51,552 nt of DNA. Origin: Roseburia sp. Its GTDB lineage: Bacteria > Bacteroidota > Bacteroidia > Bacteroidales > Bacteroidaceae. The stretch lies in contig JAMPEL010000008.1 of assembly GCA_023665185.1 (NCBI GenBank), forward strand, positions 1-51,552, read 5' to 3'. The first letter of the stretch is position 1. Each line of letters begins with the position of its first letter. Made by a program: the position numbers and the translations under genes. Below the pieces are notes generated by a model that worked only from the letters and a program-made list of their open reading frames with translations, was not told where the DNA came from and searched no databases. Positions 24,901-34,487 of the stretch are shown here, one piece after another.

Positions 24901-26235
24901 ATGGATGCAAAAAAAGTATTGGAAGACCTTAAGCGTCGTTTTCCAAATGAACCTGAATATCATCAGGCTGTAGAAGAAGTCCTCAGTACAATTGAGGAAG
25001 AGTATAACAAACACCCTGAATTTGATAAGGTGAACCTTATTGAGCGTCTCTGTATTCCGGATCGTGTTTACCAGTTCCGTGTCACATGGACTGACGATAA
25101 GGGTAACGTACAGACAAATATGGGCTACCGTGTGCAGCATAATAATGTCATCGGTCCTTATAAAGGTGGCATCCGTTTCCATAGCTCAGTTAATCTTGGA
25201 ATACTTAAATTCCTTGCTTTTGAGCAGACTTTCAAGAATTCGCTCACTACTCTTCCAATGGGTGGAGGCAAGGGAGGTTCCGATTTCTCTCCACGTGGAA
25301 AGAGCAATGCCGAGGTGATGCGTTTCTGTCAGGCATTCATGCTTGAGCTTACTCGCCATATCGGTCCGGATGTGGACGTTCCTGCCGGCGATATAGGTGT
25401 AGGCGGTCGCGAAGTAGGCTACATGTTCGGTATGTATAAGAAGCTTACTCGTGAGTTCTCTGGTGTGCTTACAGGAAAGGGACTTGAATTTGGAGGCTCT
25501 CTTATCCGTCCGGAGGCTACGGGATATGGTAATGTTTATTTCCTTATGGAGATGCTCAAGACGAAGGGCATGGATCTGAAAGGCAAGTCAGTGCTTATTT
25601 CCGGTTCGGGAAATGTGGCTCAGTACACAGCCGAGAAGGTTCTCCAGCTTGGCGGAAAAGTGCTCACAATGTCCGACTCCGACGGTTATATATACGACCC
25701 GGACGGAATCGACCGCGAGAAGCTCGACTATATCATGGAGTTGAAGAACCTGTACCGAGGACGTATCCGTGAGTACGCTGAGAAATACGGAGTGAAGTAT
25801 GTGGAAGGCGCAAAACCGTGGGGCGAGAAGGCTGATATAGCTCTTCCTTCTGCCACTCAGAACGAAATCAACGGCGACCATGCTCGCCAGTTGGTAGCAA
25901 ACGGTGTGATTGCCGTATCTGAGGGTGCCAACATGCCATCAACTCCGGAAGCTATACGTGTGTTTCAGGATGCAAAGATTCTGTATGCTCCGGGTAAGGC
26001 AGCCAATGCGGGCGGTGTGTCTGTATCAGGTCTTGAGATGAGCCAGAACTCAGAGCGTCTGTCATGGACAGCCGAGGAGGTGGACAACCGCTTGCACGCA
26101 ATCATGGAGAACATCCATCAGAACTGTGTGAAGTATGGAACTGAAGAGGATGGCTATGTGAACTATGTGAAGGGTGCGAATGTTGCCGGATTCATGAAGG
26201 TGGCAAAGGCTATGATGGCTCAAGGTATTGTGTAA
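24901..26235 (+). CDS. gdhA: NADP-type glutamate dehydrogenase
   Basis: A 444-residue hexameric-type glutamate dehydrogenase, assimilating ammonia into 2-oxoglutarate. The substrate-binding loop is PMGGGKGGSDF, preceded by GGIRFHSSV, and the nucleotide-binding domain contains SGSGNVAQYTAEK. The open frame runs 23 codons further upstream, but ATG 24901 (MDAKKVLEDLKRRFPNEPEY) matches the family N-terminus. The best-fitting promoter is 98 bases upstream and a hairpin follows the gene. In Bacteroides this enzyme is a main route of nitrogen assimilation. Confidence 0.95.
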   Translation: MDAKKVLEDLKRRFPNEPEYHQAVEEVLSTIEEEYNKHPEFDKVNLIERLCIPDRVYQFRVTWTDDKGNVQTNMGYRVQHNNVIGPYKGGIRFHSSVNLGILKFLAFEQTFKNSLTTLPMGGGKGGSDFSPRGKSNAEVMRFCQAFMLELTRHIGPDVDVPAGDIGVGGREVGYMFGMYKKLTREFSGVLTGKGLEFGGSLIRPEATGYGNVYFLMEMLKTKGMDLKGKSVLISGSGNVAQYTAEKVLQLGGKVLTMSDSDGYIYDPDGIDREKLDYIMELKNLYRGRIREYAEKYGVKYVEGAKPWGEKADIALPSATQNEINGDHARQLVANGVIAVSEGANMPSTPEAIRVFQDAKILYAPGKAANAGGVSVSGLEMSQNSERLSWTAEEVDNRLHAIMENIHQNCVKYGTEEDGYVNYVKGANVAGFMKVAKAMMAQGIV

Positions 26236-26279
26236 TCTCTTCGACAGGTGGATTAGAGATTTTATATAGCTTAATTTAT

Positions 26280-26321
26280 GCAGGGTGTGTCAGGAACGGT
26301 CTTGGTGCATCCTGCTTTTTT
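26280..26321 (+). terminator. Terminator after gdhA
   Basis: GCAGGGTGTGTC pairs imperfectly with GGTGCATCCTGC and is followed by seven T residues. Between here and 26697 there is only the next promoter. Confidence 0.65.
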
Positions 26322-26473
26322 TCTTTGTGCAAAGATTGCCGGCTTTATACGAAGAGGCAGGCATTAGAATGATATGTGGGGATTGGAGTAAAATAAGATA
26401 TTGGTAGAAAACGCTCATTATGTATTTACTTTTATATGGGATTTTTTTTATTTGTTTTTTTTACTGCATTTTC

Positions 26474-26503
26474 TTGTGAATCCGTAAAAAAATATTATAT
26501 TTG
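26474..26503 (+). promoter_or_regulatory. Promoter of the BACON-like lipoprotein gene
   Basis: TTG (26474-26476) in CTTG, a 19-base spacer and TATATTTG (26496-26503). The leader to ATG 26698 is about 190 bases. Confidence 0.55.
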
Positions 26504-26697
26504 CCGTTGGTGTAAAATGGAGATGTATTTTCCAATGATTATTATAATTTTGGAGGTAAGACCTATTTTGCAGTAGGTATTGAGCCTGGTGTGTAATTGG
26601 CACGTTGGAACAATGTGGGGTTTCAATCTTTTTGCGCTGTCTTATATTATAAGATGACTTGTTGAATGATTTTCTGATAAAACATAAAAAGATATTT

Positions 26698-27782
26698 ATG
26701 AAACGGTTTGCTTATTTCATGTTAGTCTCTTTGTTGAGCTTTTCATGTAGTGATAATGACAATGATGATGTGGTGCGTGATGCGGATGTATATGATGGCA
26801 TCAAAGTGTCGTGCGCTGACGTTGAGATGTCAGGTGTGAGTGATACGGTCGATGTGCGTGTGGAGGGTGAAAACTGGATACTTGCGGATGTGGTAGTGGA
26901 CGGCGAGAAATATTCGGTGGCAGCAAATTCTTTTGATATTAAGAGTCAGGATCTGCCTGTTTGCTATGAATTTGCCTGACTGTCGGTTTCTTGTATGACA
27001 CATTGCGGCTTATGGCAAAACCGAACAAGGCATTCTCGACTCGTGATTTTAAGATCGTGTTGCAGGACGGTACAGGACATACACAGATGGTCAATGGTGT
27101 GCAGGGTGGATATGCGGATTTATTTGGTTTGTCTGTGAAAGATGTGTCTTTCCCGTGGCGCGGAGGGACGGTTGCTGTTGATGCGTATCAGAGCGGTTGG
27201 AATATAGGCCGTATAGAATATGGGGATGAAGTCAAAATACTGTCGCAGGAGGAGAAAGACATGCAGTTGCGTGGAGTGTGGTCGCCTGTCACTTGTGGTA
27301 TATTGACGGTGCAGCCATCCGACAACAGATTGGAATTGCAGATGAAAAGAAATACGGACATAAATCCGCAGACAAAGTTTAAGATTGTCATAGAAAAGGA
27401 TGGATGTGAGGATTCTATAAAAGGAACTGTAGACGGTATGCCTGATGGCGACTGGGATGATGTGGTAGGACTGTCAGCGACACAAGTGGACTTTCAGTCT
27501 TTTGGCGGATACTTTACAGTTACCACCACGGGTGTTGGATGGGCTGTGTGTGAAATGGTTGCAGGTAGGGATATGCTAAGTATTCCTCAAAGCAGCGTGG
27601 CTTTGAATCAAGCAACAGGTAAAGCAGAATACACTTGCGGGTGGCTTAACGTGGAGTGTGACAATCAAAGTATTGTCATTAATGTAGAGCCTAATAATAG
27701 CGGAGTGGAGCGTGATTATAAGATTCGTATTGTGGCGGGTGATTATTTTTGTTGGATTCAAGGAAAGCAGATGGCTGAATGA
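26698..27782 (+). pseudogene. BACON-like repeat lipoprotein, frameshifted
   Basis: The first part (26698-26979, 93 residues) has a lipoprotein signal (MKRFAYFMLVSLLSFSC, Cys 17) and one beta-domain. It stops at TGA 26977. The second part continues in another frame from about 26980 to 27782 and encodes two further domains: LFGLSVKDVSFPWRGGTVAV and GLSATQVDFQSFGGYFTVTT, each followed by a G-W pair and a charged strand. These are spaced about 110 residues apart, like BACON domains of Bacteroidetes surface proteins. The two parts together make one protein of about 360 residues, so a single-base indel between 26967 and 26979 is the simplest reading. It could be a true mutation or an assembly error. 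Confidence 0.7.
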
Positions 27783-27872
27783 TAGTTTATTAATGGATGT
27801 TGTGTGGCAAATGAAAAATGATTGGAATGTCTTTTGGATTTTGCTTCGTGAATATGAATTTTACATACAATG

Positions 27873-27916
27873 TTCGGCAGGTTTCTACTTCGTGAAACGA
27901 AAGGAAACCTGCCGAA
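27873..27916 (+). terminator. Terminator after the BACON-like gene
   Basis: A perfect 13-bp stem TTCGGCAGGTTTC/GAAACCTGCCGAA with an inner CTTCG/CGAAG stem, followed by TAGTTTTAC. It lies 91 bases beyond the stop. Confidence 0.75.
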
Positions 27917-27973
27917 TAGTTTTACAAAATCGATTTTTATTGTATGAAAGCCGTTTTTTCTATAGAAAATTCG

Positions 27974-27981
27974 TAATTTTG
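27974..27981 (+). promoter_or_regulatory. -7 box of folC
   Basis: TAATTTTG, 128 bases before the folC ATG. A T-rich stretch stands in for the -33 TTTG. Confidence 0.5.
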
Positions 27982-28109
27982 GATTCTCAAAAACAAATGT
28001 AGGGAAAACGACAGTCGGCTTCTTTGGAGTATTTTACAATGAAAATATCATGCAGAGGATGCGTTATTGAGGGCGAAAGTCGGTCTTTTTCTAAAAAAAC
28101 AGCATCAAA

Positions 28110-29408
28110 ATGACTTATAAAGAAACTACTGAATATCTGTTTAATAGCACTCCATTGTTTCAAAATATAGGAAAAGATGCCTATAAGGCAGGTCTGGAAA
28201 CGACATGTGTACTTGACGAACATTTCGGACATCCGCACAGAAGGTATAAGACTGTGCATGTTGCCGGAACAAACGGTAAAGGCTCTTGCTCGCATACTCT
28301 TGCCGCTATATTGCAGAGTGCGGGGTATAAGGTAGGACTGTTTACCTCGCCCCATCTTGTTGATTTCAGAGAAAGAATCAGAATCAATGGAGAAATGATT
28401 CCTGAACAGGCTGTCGTCGATTTTGTGGAGAAGGAACGGTATTTCTTTGAACCTCTTCATCCTTCTTTTTTTGAACTGACAACTGCACTTGCGTTCAAAT
28501 ATTTTGCTGATGAAAAAGTGGATGTGGCAGTGATTGAGGTCGGACTTGGAGGTCGGCTCGACTGTACCAATATCATAACACCGATGGTGAGTGTCATTAC
28601 GAACATAAGTTTTGACCATGTGCAGTTTCTCGGCAATACGCTTGCGGAAATAGCGGGCGAGAAGGCTGGAATAATTAAGGAGGGTATTCCGGTGGTTGTC
28701 GGGAACTATACAGTGGATACACGTGGTGTTTTTTTGAATAAGGCTCAGGAAATGAATGCGCCCCTTCGTTTTGCTTGTGAGAAGAAAGAAATAGTGTGTT
28801 CCCGTTCCAATGGCGATGGCACAGTGGACTGTCTGACCCACAGTTATGGGGCGATACGTCCTCAGCTTACAGGATTTTGTCAAGAGGAGAATGCAAACAC
28901 GATATTGACGACTGTGAAGGTCTTGTCAGAACAGGGATTCAATATATCCGAGCGCGATGTGTGTAAAGGTTTTGCCAATGTGTGCGACATGACCGGACTG
29001 ATGGGAAGGTGGCAGCAGGTGGCAGACCGTCCTTTGACCATTTGTGATACGGGGCATAATGTAGGCGGATTCTTATATACTTCATTACAAATCGATGCCC
29101 AGATTTGTCGCACAAAAAGAATTGTAATAGGTATGGTCAGCGACAAAGATATTAGCGGAGTACTTAGGCTGCTTCCGAAAGATGCCGTATACTATTTCTG
29201 TCAGGCAAGCGTGAGGCGCGCGCTGGAGCATACGGAACTGAAAAAAATGGCAGAAAAATATCATTTGTACGGAGATTCTTACCCTACGGTGTGGGAGGCC
29301 TATCAGGCAGCAAGGGATAAATCCTCATCCGATGATTTTGTGTTTGTAGGCGGAAGTAGTTTTGTAGTCGCCGATTTATTATCTTGTATGCAGCAAAAAA
29401 GAGTATAA
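28110..29408 (+). CDS. folC: Folylpolyglutamate synthase / dihydrofolate synthase
   Basis: A 432-residue Mur-ligase-family enzyme adding glutamate to dihydropteroate and to reduced folates. The P-loop is VAGTNGKGSCSH (51-62), followed by FTSPHLVDFRERI and the Mg-binding VAVIEVGLGGRLD. The C-terminal domain has ICDTGHNVGGF (about 308-318). Length is normal. The gene is monocistronic. Confidence 0.95.
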   Translation: MTYKETTEYLFNSTPLFQNIGKDAYKAGLETTCVLDEHFGHPHRRYKTVHVAGTNGKGSCSHTLAAILQSAGYKVGLFTSPHLVDFRERIRINGEMIPEQAVVDFVEKERYFFEPLHPSFFELTTALAFKYFADEKVDVAVIEVGLGGRLDCTNIITPMVSVITNISFDHVQFLGNTLAEIAGEKAGIIKEGIPVVVGNYTVDTRGVFLNKAQEMNAPLRFACEKKEIVCSRSNGDGTVDCLTHSYGAIRPQLTGFCQEENANTILTTVKVLSEQGFNISERDVCKGFANVCDMTGLMGRWQQVADRPLTICDTGHNVGGFLYTSLQIDAQICRTKRIVIGMVSDKDISGVLRLLPKDAVYYFCQASVRRALEHTELKKMAEKYHLYGDSYPTVWEAYQAARDKSSSDDFVFVGGSSFVVADLLSCMQQKRV

Positions 29409-29521
29409 ATGGTGTAAAACTGAAAAAATATCACGAATATATTCGGTTTACAAGAAAAAATTGATTTTATTTGCATAAGATTTGGTAATCGTATTTATAA
29501 ACCATAAATCATAATACAGCC

Positions 29522-30619
29522 ATGAGTATTTCTCAGAATAGCAATCTGTCGAATTTGAAGGCAGAAGATTTCCGGAAAGAAGTCGACGGAAAAAGAACAG
29601 ACCTCTTTATCCTGAAGAACAGCAAGGGATACGAGGTCGGAATTACAAATTACGGTGGAGCACTTGTCTCGATAATGGTACCGGACAAGAATGGTGATGT
29701 GGCAAATGTAGTTCAAGGACATGACAATATTGATGATGTCATAGCAAGTCCGGAACCGTTCCTTAGCACACTTATAGGACGCTATGGTAACCGTATATGT
29801 AAGGGCAAGTTTACCCTTGACGGGGTGGAATATAATCTTGCCATAAACAACGGACCGAATGCTTTACACGGAGGTCCTACAGGATTCCATGCAAGAGTAT
29901 GGGATGCAGAACTTATTGATGCGCAGACTCTTAAGCTGCATTATGTCTCGGATGATATGGAGGAGGGATTCCCTGGTAAGCTTGACATGACAGTTGTCTA
30001 CTCTTTTACTGACGACAACGAGCTTGTCATTGATTATAAGGGTACGACAGACAAGAAAACTATTGTCAACATGACAAACCACGGATTCTTCTCACTTGCT
30101 GGAATCGCTAATCCGACTCCTGCTATTGACGAACTTATCTGCGAGATTAATGCTGATTTCTATATTCCGGTTGATGACACTTCTATTCCACTTGGCAGAG
30201 TGGATTCAGTCAAAGGCACTCCGTTTGATTTTACTTCTCCAAAACCTGTCGGCAAGGATATTGATGCTGATGACGAGCAGATAAGGTGCGGTGCCGGATA
30301 TGACCATACTTTTGTGTTGAACAAGAAAGAGGTTGGCGAGTTGAGTTTTGCGGCAAAAATTACAGAACCTCATAGCGGACGTACAATGGAGGTCTATACT
30401 ACAGAGCCGGGTGTGCAGGTATATACCGACAACTGGGCTACAGGCTATCCGGGACAGCATGGAGCGACATTCCCACGTAGAAGCGCGATCTGTTTTGAGG
30501 CCCAGCATTTCCCTGATTCTCCGAACCAGCCGCATTTCCCTTCAGTCGTTCTGAATCCGGGAGAGACATATACACAAAAAACTATTTATAAGTTTGGTGT
30601 AGACACAGCTTCAAACTGA
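29522..30619 (+). CDS. galM: Aldose 1-epimerase (cytoplasmic)
   Basis: A 365-residue mutarotase that interconverts alpha and beta galactose. It has no signal peptide. The family core includes NYGGALVSIMVPDK, IGRYGNRI, NALHGGPTGFH with a catalytic His, NHGFFSLAG with the second His, and PGVQVYTDNW with the catalytic-base region. It starts the galactose cluster galM - small membrane protein - gluP type - galK. A second, lipid-anchored GalM-like protein occurs at 34488, so the two probably act in different compartments. Confidence 0.93.
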   Translation: MSISQNSNLSNLKAEDFRKEVDGKRTDLFILKNSKGYEVGITNYGGALVSIMVPDKNGDVANVVQGHDNIDDVIASPEPFLSTLIGRYGNRICKGKFTLDGVEYNLAINNGPNALHGGPTGFHARVWDAELIDAQTLKLHYVSDDMEEGFPGKLDMTVVYSFTDDNELVIDYKGTTDKKTIVNMTNHGFFSLAGIANPTPAIDELICEINADFYIPVDDTSIPLGRVDSVKGTPFDFTSPKPVGKDIDADDEQIRCGAGYDHTFVLNKKEVGELSFAAKITEPHSGRTMEVYTTEPGVQVYTDNWATGYPGQHGATFPRRSAICFEAQHFPDSPNQPHFPSVVLNPGETYTQKTIYKFGVDTASN

Positions 30620-30636
30620 GATTTGTTTGAGAGTGC

Positions 30637-30846
30637 ATGGATTCTCTGAAAACAGTGAATATTATATGGGCTGTCAGTTTGATTGTCATAGGACTTTCTA
30701 CTGTATTGCTTTCTGTATTTAATGTTTTAGAATTTGACGGTAGCAGAGCATTTGCGATTGCGGCAGGTGTGACGGACATGATAGCTCTTCCTGCATTGGT
30801 CTTTACTACAGTGAGGAAATTGCAGGTGAGGCATCAAAAGCGTTAG
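30637..30846 (+). CDS. Small two-helix membrane protein
   Basis: A 69-residue protein with two predicted membrane helices: VNIIWAVSLIVIGLSTVLLS (7-26) and AFAIAAGVTDMIALPALVFT (38-57), and a basic C-terminus (RKLQVRHQKR). It starts 17 bases after galM and precedes the transporter gene, so it probably belongs to the same transcript. No family is recognised. Its position suggests a small partner of the transporter, but this is inference. Confidence 0.6.
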   Translation: MDSLKTVNIIWAVSLIVIGLSTVLLSVFNVLEFDGSRAFAIAAGVTDMIALPALVFTTVRKLQVRHQKR

Positions 30847-30959
30847 CTGTTCTCTAATGGTTGGCGGTAATAGGCTTTCGTTTTATGTTTTCGGAAGAGT
30901 ACTGAAACTCAATGATATGTAAAATAGGAATTTATAAACTTAAAATACAAAAATAAAAA

Positions 30960-32192
30960 ATGAATCAACAGCAAAAGCCGAACTATACGTTCGCACTTAT
31001 TATTGTCATTGCTGTATGTTTCCTTATCGGATTCGTGACAACAATGAACAACTCAATGATTGAATTTTGTAAGAATGCGTTCAATTTGAATGATACACAG
31101 GGACAGCTTGTCAATTCTGCGTTCTATGGCGCATATGCTCTTTCTATCCCGTTTGGATTGATGATGAGCAAAATAGGATACAAGAAGACACTTGTACTTG
31201 GTCTTGCGGTGGTTGGTGTAGGATTTATAATCAACTTCCTTTGTATCAACAGTCTTCTTGATGGTGATGTTAGTGCTATTTATTGGTCTTTCCTCGGCTG
31301 CATGTTTGTGGTGGCTTTGGGTATTGTCATGTTGCAGCTGGTTGCAAATCCTTATGTCATGGTGCTTGGCTCACCTGAGAAAGGTGCGTTCCGTATGACA
31401 CTGTCACAGGCTATCAACTCTGTGGCTACAACTGTGGCTCCAATCTTTATTCTCAATGTCATTCTTTCAGGGAAAGAGGCTAAGGATGCTGCGCCTGCTG
31501 ATATTCCTTATCCTTATCTCGGTCTTGGCTTGTTTACTGTGTTGCTCTGTGTGATATTGGCTTTCCTCAAACTGCCTAATATCAATGAAGAGGAGCAGGC
31601 TGCAGAGGCAGGCGGAAAGGTAAAGCAGTATAAGAGCAGTGTGTTCAAATATCCGCATGTTTGGTTTGGCGCACTCGGAATCTTTATGTACATGGGACTT
31701 GAAATCGGTGTGCCGTCAATGCTTCCGGCATATTTCAAGGCTGATCCATCTCTTGGTTCTGCCACAGAGTTCCTTCCTTATTATTGGGGTGGTATGATGG
31801 TTGGACGTTTCATCGGTTCTGCCGTATTGGGCAAATTCCAGCCTCGCTATATTCTTACAACTTGTTTGATTGGTGGTGCTGCTTGTGTAGGCGCGTCATT
31901 CGCACTTTCTGGTATAGCTGCTGTATGGGCGATGTTGCTTGCCGGTTTGTTCCATTCTGTAATGTGGCCTTTGATTTTCAATTTGGGTCTTCAGGAACTT
32001 GGCCCTCACACAAAGGCTGCGTCAGGTATCATCAATCTTGGTGTTGTCGGTGCGGCAACACTCACACCGCTTATGGGTATGATTGTTGACAATCCAGCTC
32101 TTGGTGTAGGTGTAGCCATCTGCATGATGTTCATATATTATATATATGTATTGTGGTTCTGCTGGAAAGGCTCTAAGGTGGGGCTGAAATAA
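30960..32192 (+). CDS. gluP: GluP/FucP-type sugar:H+ symporter
   Basis: A 410-residue major facilitator with about twelve membrane helices. Family landmarks are FVTTMNNSMIEFCKNAFNLN in the first helix and loop, FYGAYALSIPFGLMMSKIGY, and YWGGMMVGRFIGSAVL in the second half. This fits the glucose/galactose branch of the FucP family. The galM and galK neighbours point to galactose as substrate. A hairpin lies between it and galK. Substrate choice rests on context, not on a visible binding motif. Confidence 0.85.
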   Translation: MNQQQKPNYTFALIIVIAVCFLIGFVTTMNNSMIEFCKNAFNLNDTQGQLVNSAFYGAYALSIPFGLMMSKIGYKKTLVLGLAVVGVGFIINFLCINSLLDGDVSAIYWSFLGCMFVVALGIVMLQLVANPYVMVLGSPEKGAFRMTLSQAINSVATTVAPIFILNVILSGKEAKDAAPADIPYPYLGLGLFTVLLCVILAFLKLPNINEEEQAAEAGGKVKQYKSSVFKYPHVWFGALGIFMYMGLEIGVPSMLPAYFKADPSLGSATEFLPYYWGGMMVGRFIGSAVLGKFQPRYILTTCLIGGAACVGASFALSGIAAVWAMLLAGLFHSVMWPLIFNLGLQELGPHTKAASGIINLGVVGAATLTPLMGMIVDNPALGVGVAICMMFIYYIYVLWFCWKGSKVGLK

Positions 32193-32201
32193 TAATCTTT
32201 G

Positions 32202-32238
32202 TTGGTACGATAGGCTGTAGGTGGCTTTATCGTACCAA
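32202..32238 (+). terminator. Hairpin between gluP and galK
   Basis: An 11-bp perfect stem TTGGTACGATA/TATCGTACCAA with a 15-base loop. The following bases (TAATGTTTATAA) are a weak T-tract, so it could be a partial terminator or a processing and stability element. Confidence 0.55.
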
Positions 32239-32310
32239 TAATGTTTATAATATTAGGTAAAAAGAGAGAAAGTATAAAACATAATTTACTAACTTATAAA
32301 TTAAATCATT

Positions 32311-33471
32311 ATGAAATTGACAATTGATGATGTAAGAAGCCGTTTTATCAAACATTTTGATGGAGCAACAGGCTCTGTTTACGCTTCTCCAGGTCGTATT
32401 AATCTTATTGGTGAACATACTGACTATAATGGTGGTTTTGTGTTCCCAGGTGCTGTGCAGCAGGGAATGATTGCAGAAATCAAACCAAACGGTACTCGTA
32501 ATATTCGTGCATACTCTATTGACCTCAAGGATTACGCAGAGTTTAGTCTCGATGATCCTAAGGGACCGAGCGCAAGCCATTTCCGCTATCTTTTCGGTGT
32601 GGCACGTGAAATGATGAAGTTGGGCGTACCTGTAGAGGGATTTGACACTGCTTTTGCAGGTGATGTGCCTCTTGGTGCTGGTATGTCTTCATCTGCTGCC
32701 CTTGAAAGTTGCTATGCGTATGCAATCAATGATTTGTTTGGAGGTAACAAAATTGATAAAATGACGCTTGCTAAGGTGGGACAGGCTACAGAGCATAATT
32801 ATTTGGGACTTAATTGCGGCATCATGGACCAGTTCGCTTCTGTTCATGGAAAGGCTGGAAATTTGATGCGTCTTGACTGCCGTAGCGGTGAGTTTGAGTA
32901 TTTCCCGTGGAATCCGAAGGGGTACAAACTGGTTCTTATCAACTCTTGCGTAAAGCATGAGCTTGCAGGTTCTCCTTATAATGACCGCCGTAAGAGTTGT
33001 GAGAATGTAGTGGCTGCTATTGCAAAGAGACATGCTGGTGTTGAGACACTTCGTGACTGTGATTGGGACATGCTCGATGAGGTTCGTGGTGAAGTAAGTG
33101 AGGTAGATGTTATGCGCGCTACATACGTACTTGGAGAAAAAGACCGTGTGCTTGCTGTTTGTGACGCTCTTGAAAGAGGTGATTATGAGACAGTAGGACA
33201 GAAGATGTATGAGACGCATCATGGTCTTAGCAAAGAGTATGAGGTTAGTTGTGAGGAATTGGACTTCCTTAATGATATTGCTCACGATTGTGGTGTTACA
33301 GGCTCTCGTATTATGGGTGGCGGGTTCGGAGGTTGTACAATCAACCTTGTAGAAGACAATCTTTACAAGAACTTTGTTGAGACTGCAAAGGCTAAGTTCA
33401 AAGAGAAATACGGCAAGGAGCCTGTTGTCATTGATGTAGTCATTGGCGATGGTGCACGCAAGCTTTGCTAA
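32311..33471 (+). CDS. galK: Galactokinase
   Basis: A 386-residue GHMP-family kinase phosphorylating galactose at C1, the entry to the Leloir pathway. Motifs are the galactokinase signature GRINLIGEHTDYNGGFVFP (28-46), the phosphate loop PLGAGMSSSAALE, NCGIMDQFASVHG with the catalytic Asp, and the C-terminal GGGFGGCTINLV. It ends the galactose cluster and is followed by a strong terminator. The galT/galE genes are not in this window. Confidence 0.96.
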   Translation: MKLTIDDVRSRFIKHFDGATGSVYASPGRINLIGEHTDYNGGFVFPGAVQQGMIAEIKPNGTRNIRAYSIDLKDYAEFSLDDPKGPSASHFRYLFGVAREMMKLGVPVEGFDTAFAGDVPLGAGMSSSAALESCYAYAINDLFGGNKIDKMTLAKVGQATEHNYLGLNCGIMDQFASVHGKAGNLMRLDCRSGEFEYFPWNPKGYKLVLINSCVKHELAGSPYNDRRKSCENVVAAIAKRHAGVETLRDCDWDMLDEVRGEVSEVDVMRATYVLGEKDRVLAVCDALERGDYETVGQKMYETHHGLSKEYEVSCEELDFLNDIAHDCGVTGSRIMGGGFGGCTINLVEDNLYKNFVETAKAKFKEKYGKEPVVIDVVIGDGARKLC

Positions 33472-33552
33472 AAACTTTACCTTATTGGACTGGTATCGGA
33501 TAATTCTGAAACGATATTTTGGTTCGTTTGAGAATTAATATAATAGGAATGG

Positions 33553-33572
33553 AGAGGGGCTTTTGCCCCTCT
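33553..33572 (+). terminator. Terminator after galK
   Basis: AGAGGGGC/GCCCCTCT with a TTTT loop and a T-rich tail. Between here and 33720 nothing else is evident. Confidence 0.85.
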
Positions 33573-33720
33573 TTTGTTTATTCTATGTCTTTTTCTATTG
33601 CAACCTTACAGTCTCTTTAAAATTCTCTTTTTACATGATAATACCAAGAAAATCATATGGACAGAATTAATAATCAAAAAAGTTTTTGTAGATATATTTA
33701 GAGATTAGAAAATAAATTGC

Positions 33721-33728
33721 TATGTTTG
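33721..33728 (+). promoter_or_regulatory. -7 box before the M50-like membrane protein
   Basis: TATGTTTG fits TAnnTTTG and lies 56 bases before ATG 33785. Confidence 0.5.
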
Positions 33729-33784
33729 CAATAATAATTTGATATTGAATATAAACAGACTGGTTCAATTAGAAATATTACCTT

Positions 33785-34318
33785 ATGGCTAATACAAATC
33801 AACAGAACTTGGGAAAGTGGGCAGCATTGATATGGGCTTTGCTGTTGTATTTTATTATGCATGAAGGCATAAAAATGTTGTATGCTTTGTGTGCGGGGGC
33901 ATCTGTACAGGTGTCATTTGTTTCATTGAAGTATGAAGCAGCTGTGGATGTGTTTTCAATGACGCATTCTCAGCAATGTGTGTTTTGGCTGATAGGCTCT
34001 GTCTTTACGACTGTGTCCGGTTATATAATGCTTTTGTTTACTGACAGAATACTTCATTATCGCAAGCATTGGATACATGCCTTTGATTACTATTTGACCA
34101 TAGTCCTGCTGGTTTTAGACCCTGTTTATCTTGGTATTGCGTCGTTGATGATGGAAGGCGGAGATATGAGTGGCATCAAGACTGTGATGAATGAGCAGGT
34201 TGTGAGACTGATGGCGGAGCTTGTTGCCATAGCCAATGTTTTTGTCATTGTGAAGTACTTTCTGCCCAAACATAGAAATGCTTGGAATACTGGTGCTTTG
34301 CAGGATACTTGTAAATGA
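33785..34318 (+). CDS. Membrane protein with degenerate metallopeptidase motif
   Basis: A 177-residue protein with about four membrane segments. Residues 22-37 (YFIMHEGIKMLYALCA) sit where M50-like proteases of Bacteroidetes carry H-E-G-G-H or H-E-x-x-H. Here the second metal-binding His is replaced (H26, E27, then I29-K30), so zinc chelation is unlikely. Later segments are VFWLIGSVFTTVSGYIMLLF and YYLTIVLLVLDPVYLGIASL. The protein may be a non-catalytic relative, or a membrane protein with only chance resemblance. It lies between the galactose and arabinose clusters with its own promoter. Confidence 0.6.
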   Translation: MANTNQQNLGKWAALIWALLLYFIMHEGIKMLYALCAGASVQVSFVSLKYEAAVDVFSMTHSQQCVFWLIGSVFTTVSGYIMLLFTDRILHYRKHWIHAFDYYLTIVLLVLDPVYLGIASLMMEGGDMSGIKTVMNEQVVRLMAELVAIANVFVIVKYFLPKHRNAWNTGALQDTCK

Positions 34319-34391
34319 AAAACTTGATAAGCTCGTTGTCAAAGAAGAAAAAAGCAAAAAAATAGCCATAATGAGTGTATAAAAGACACTT

Positions 34392-34407
34392 TATGTTTAA
34401 AAACATA
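34392..34407 (+). promoter_or_regulatory. Palindrome, candidate AraR operator
   Basis: TATGTTT-AA-AAACATA is a perfect 7-bp inverted repeat with a two-base centre, 81 bases before the lipoprotein galM gene that opens the arabinose cluster. No similar palindrome is seen elsewhere in the cluster. Confidence 0.5.
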
Positions 34408-34487
34408 TATATATGATAAGTTATTCAGATATATTGGGCTATCTTTACAGAAAGTTTATGAACAATAATAATTTATGCTCTAAAATT

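Noticed and set aside
27712..28002. 96-codon open frame after the BACON-like gene
   Set aside because: Overlaps a strong terminator and the folC promoter; composition is not protein-like.
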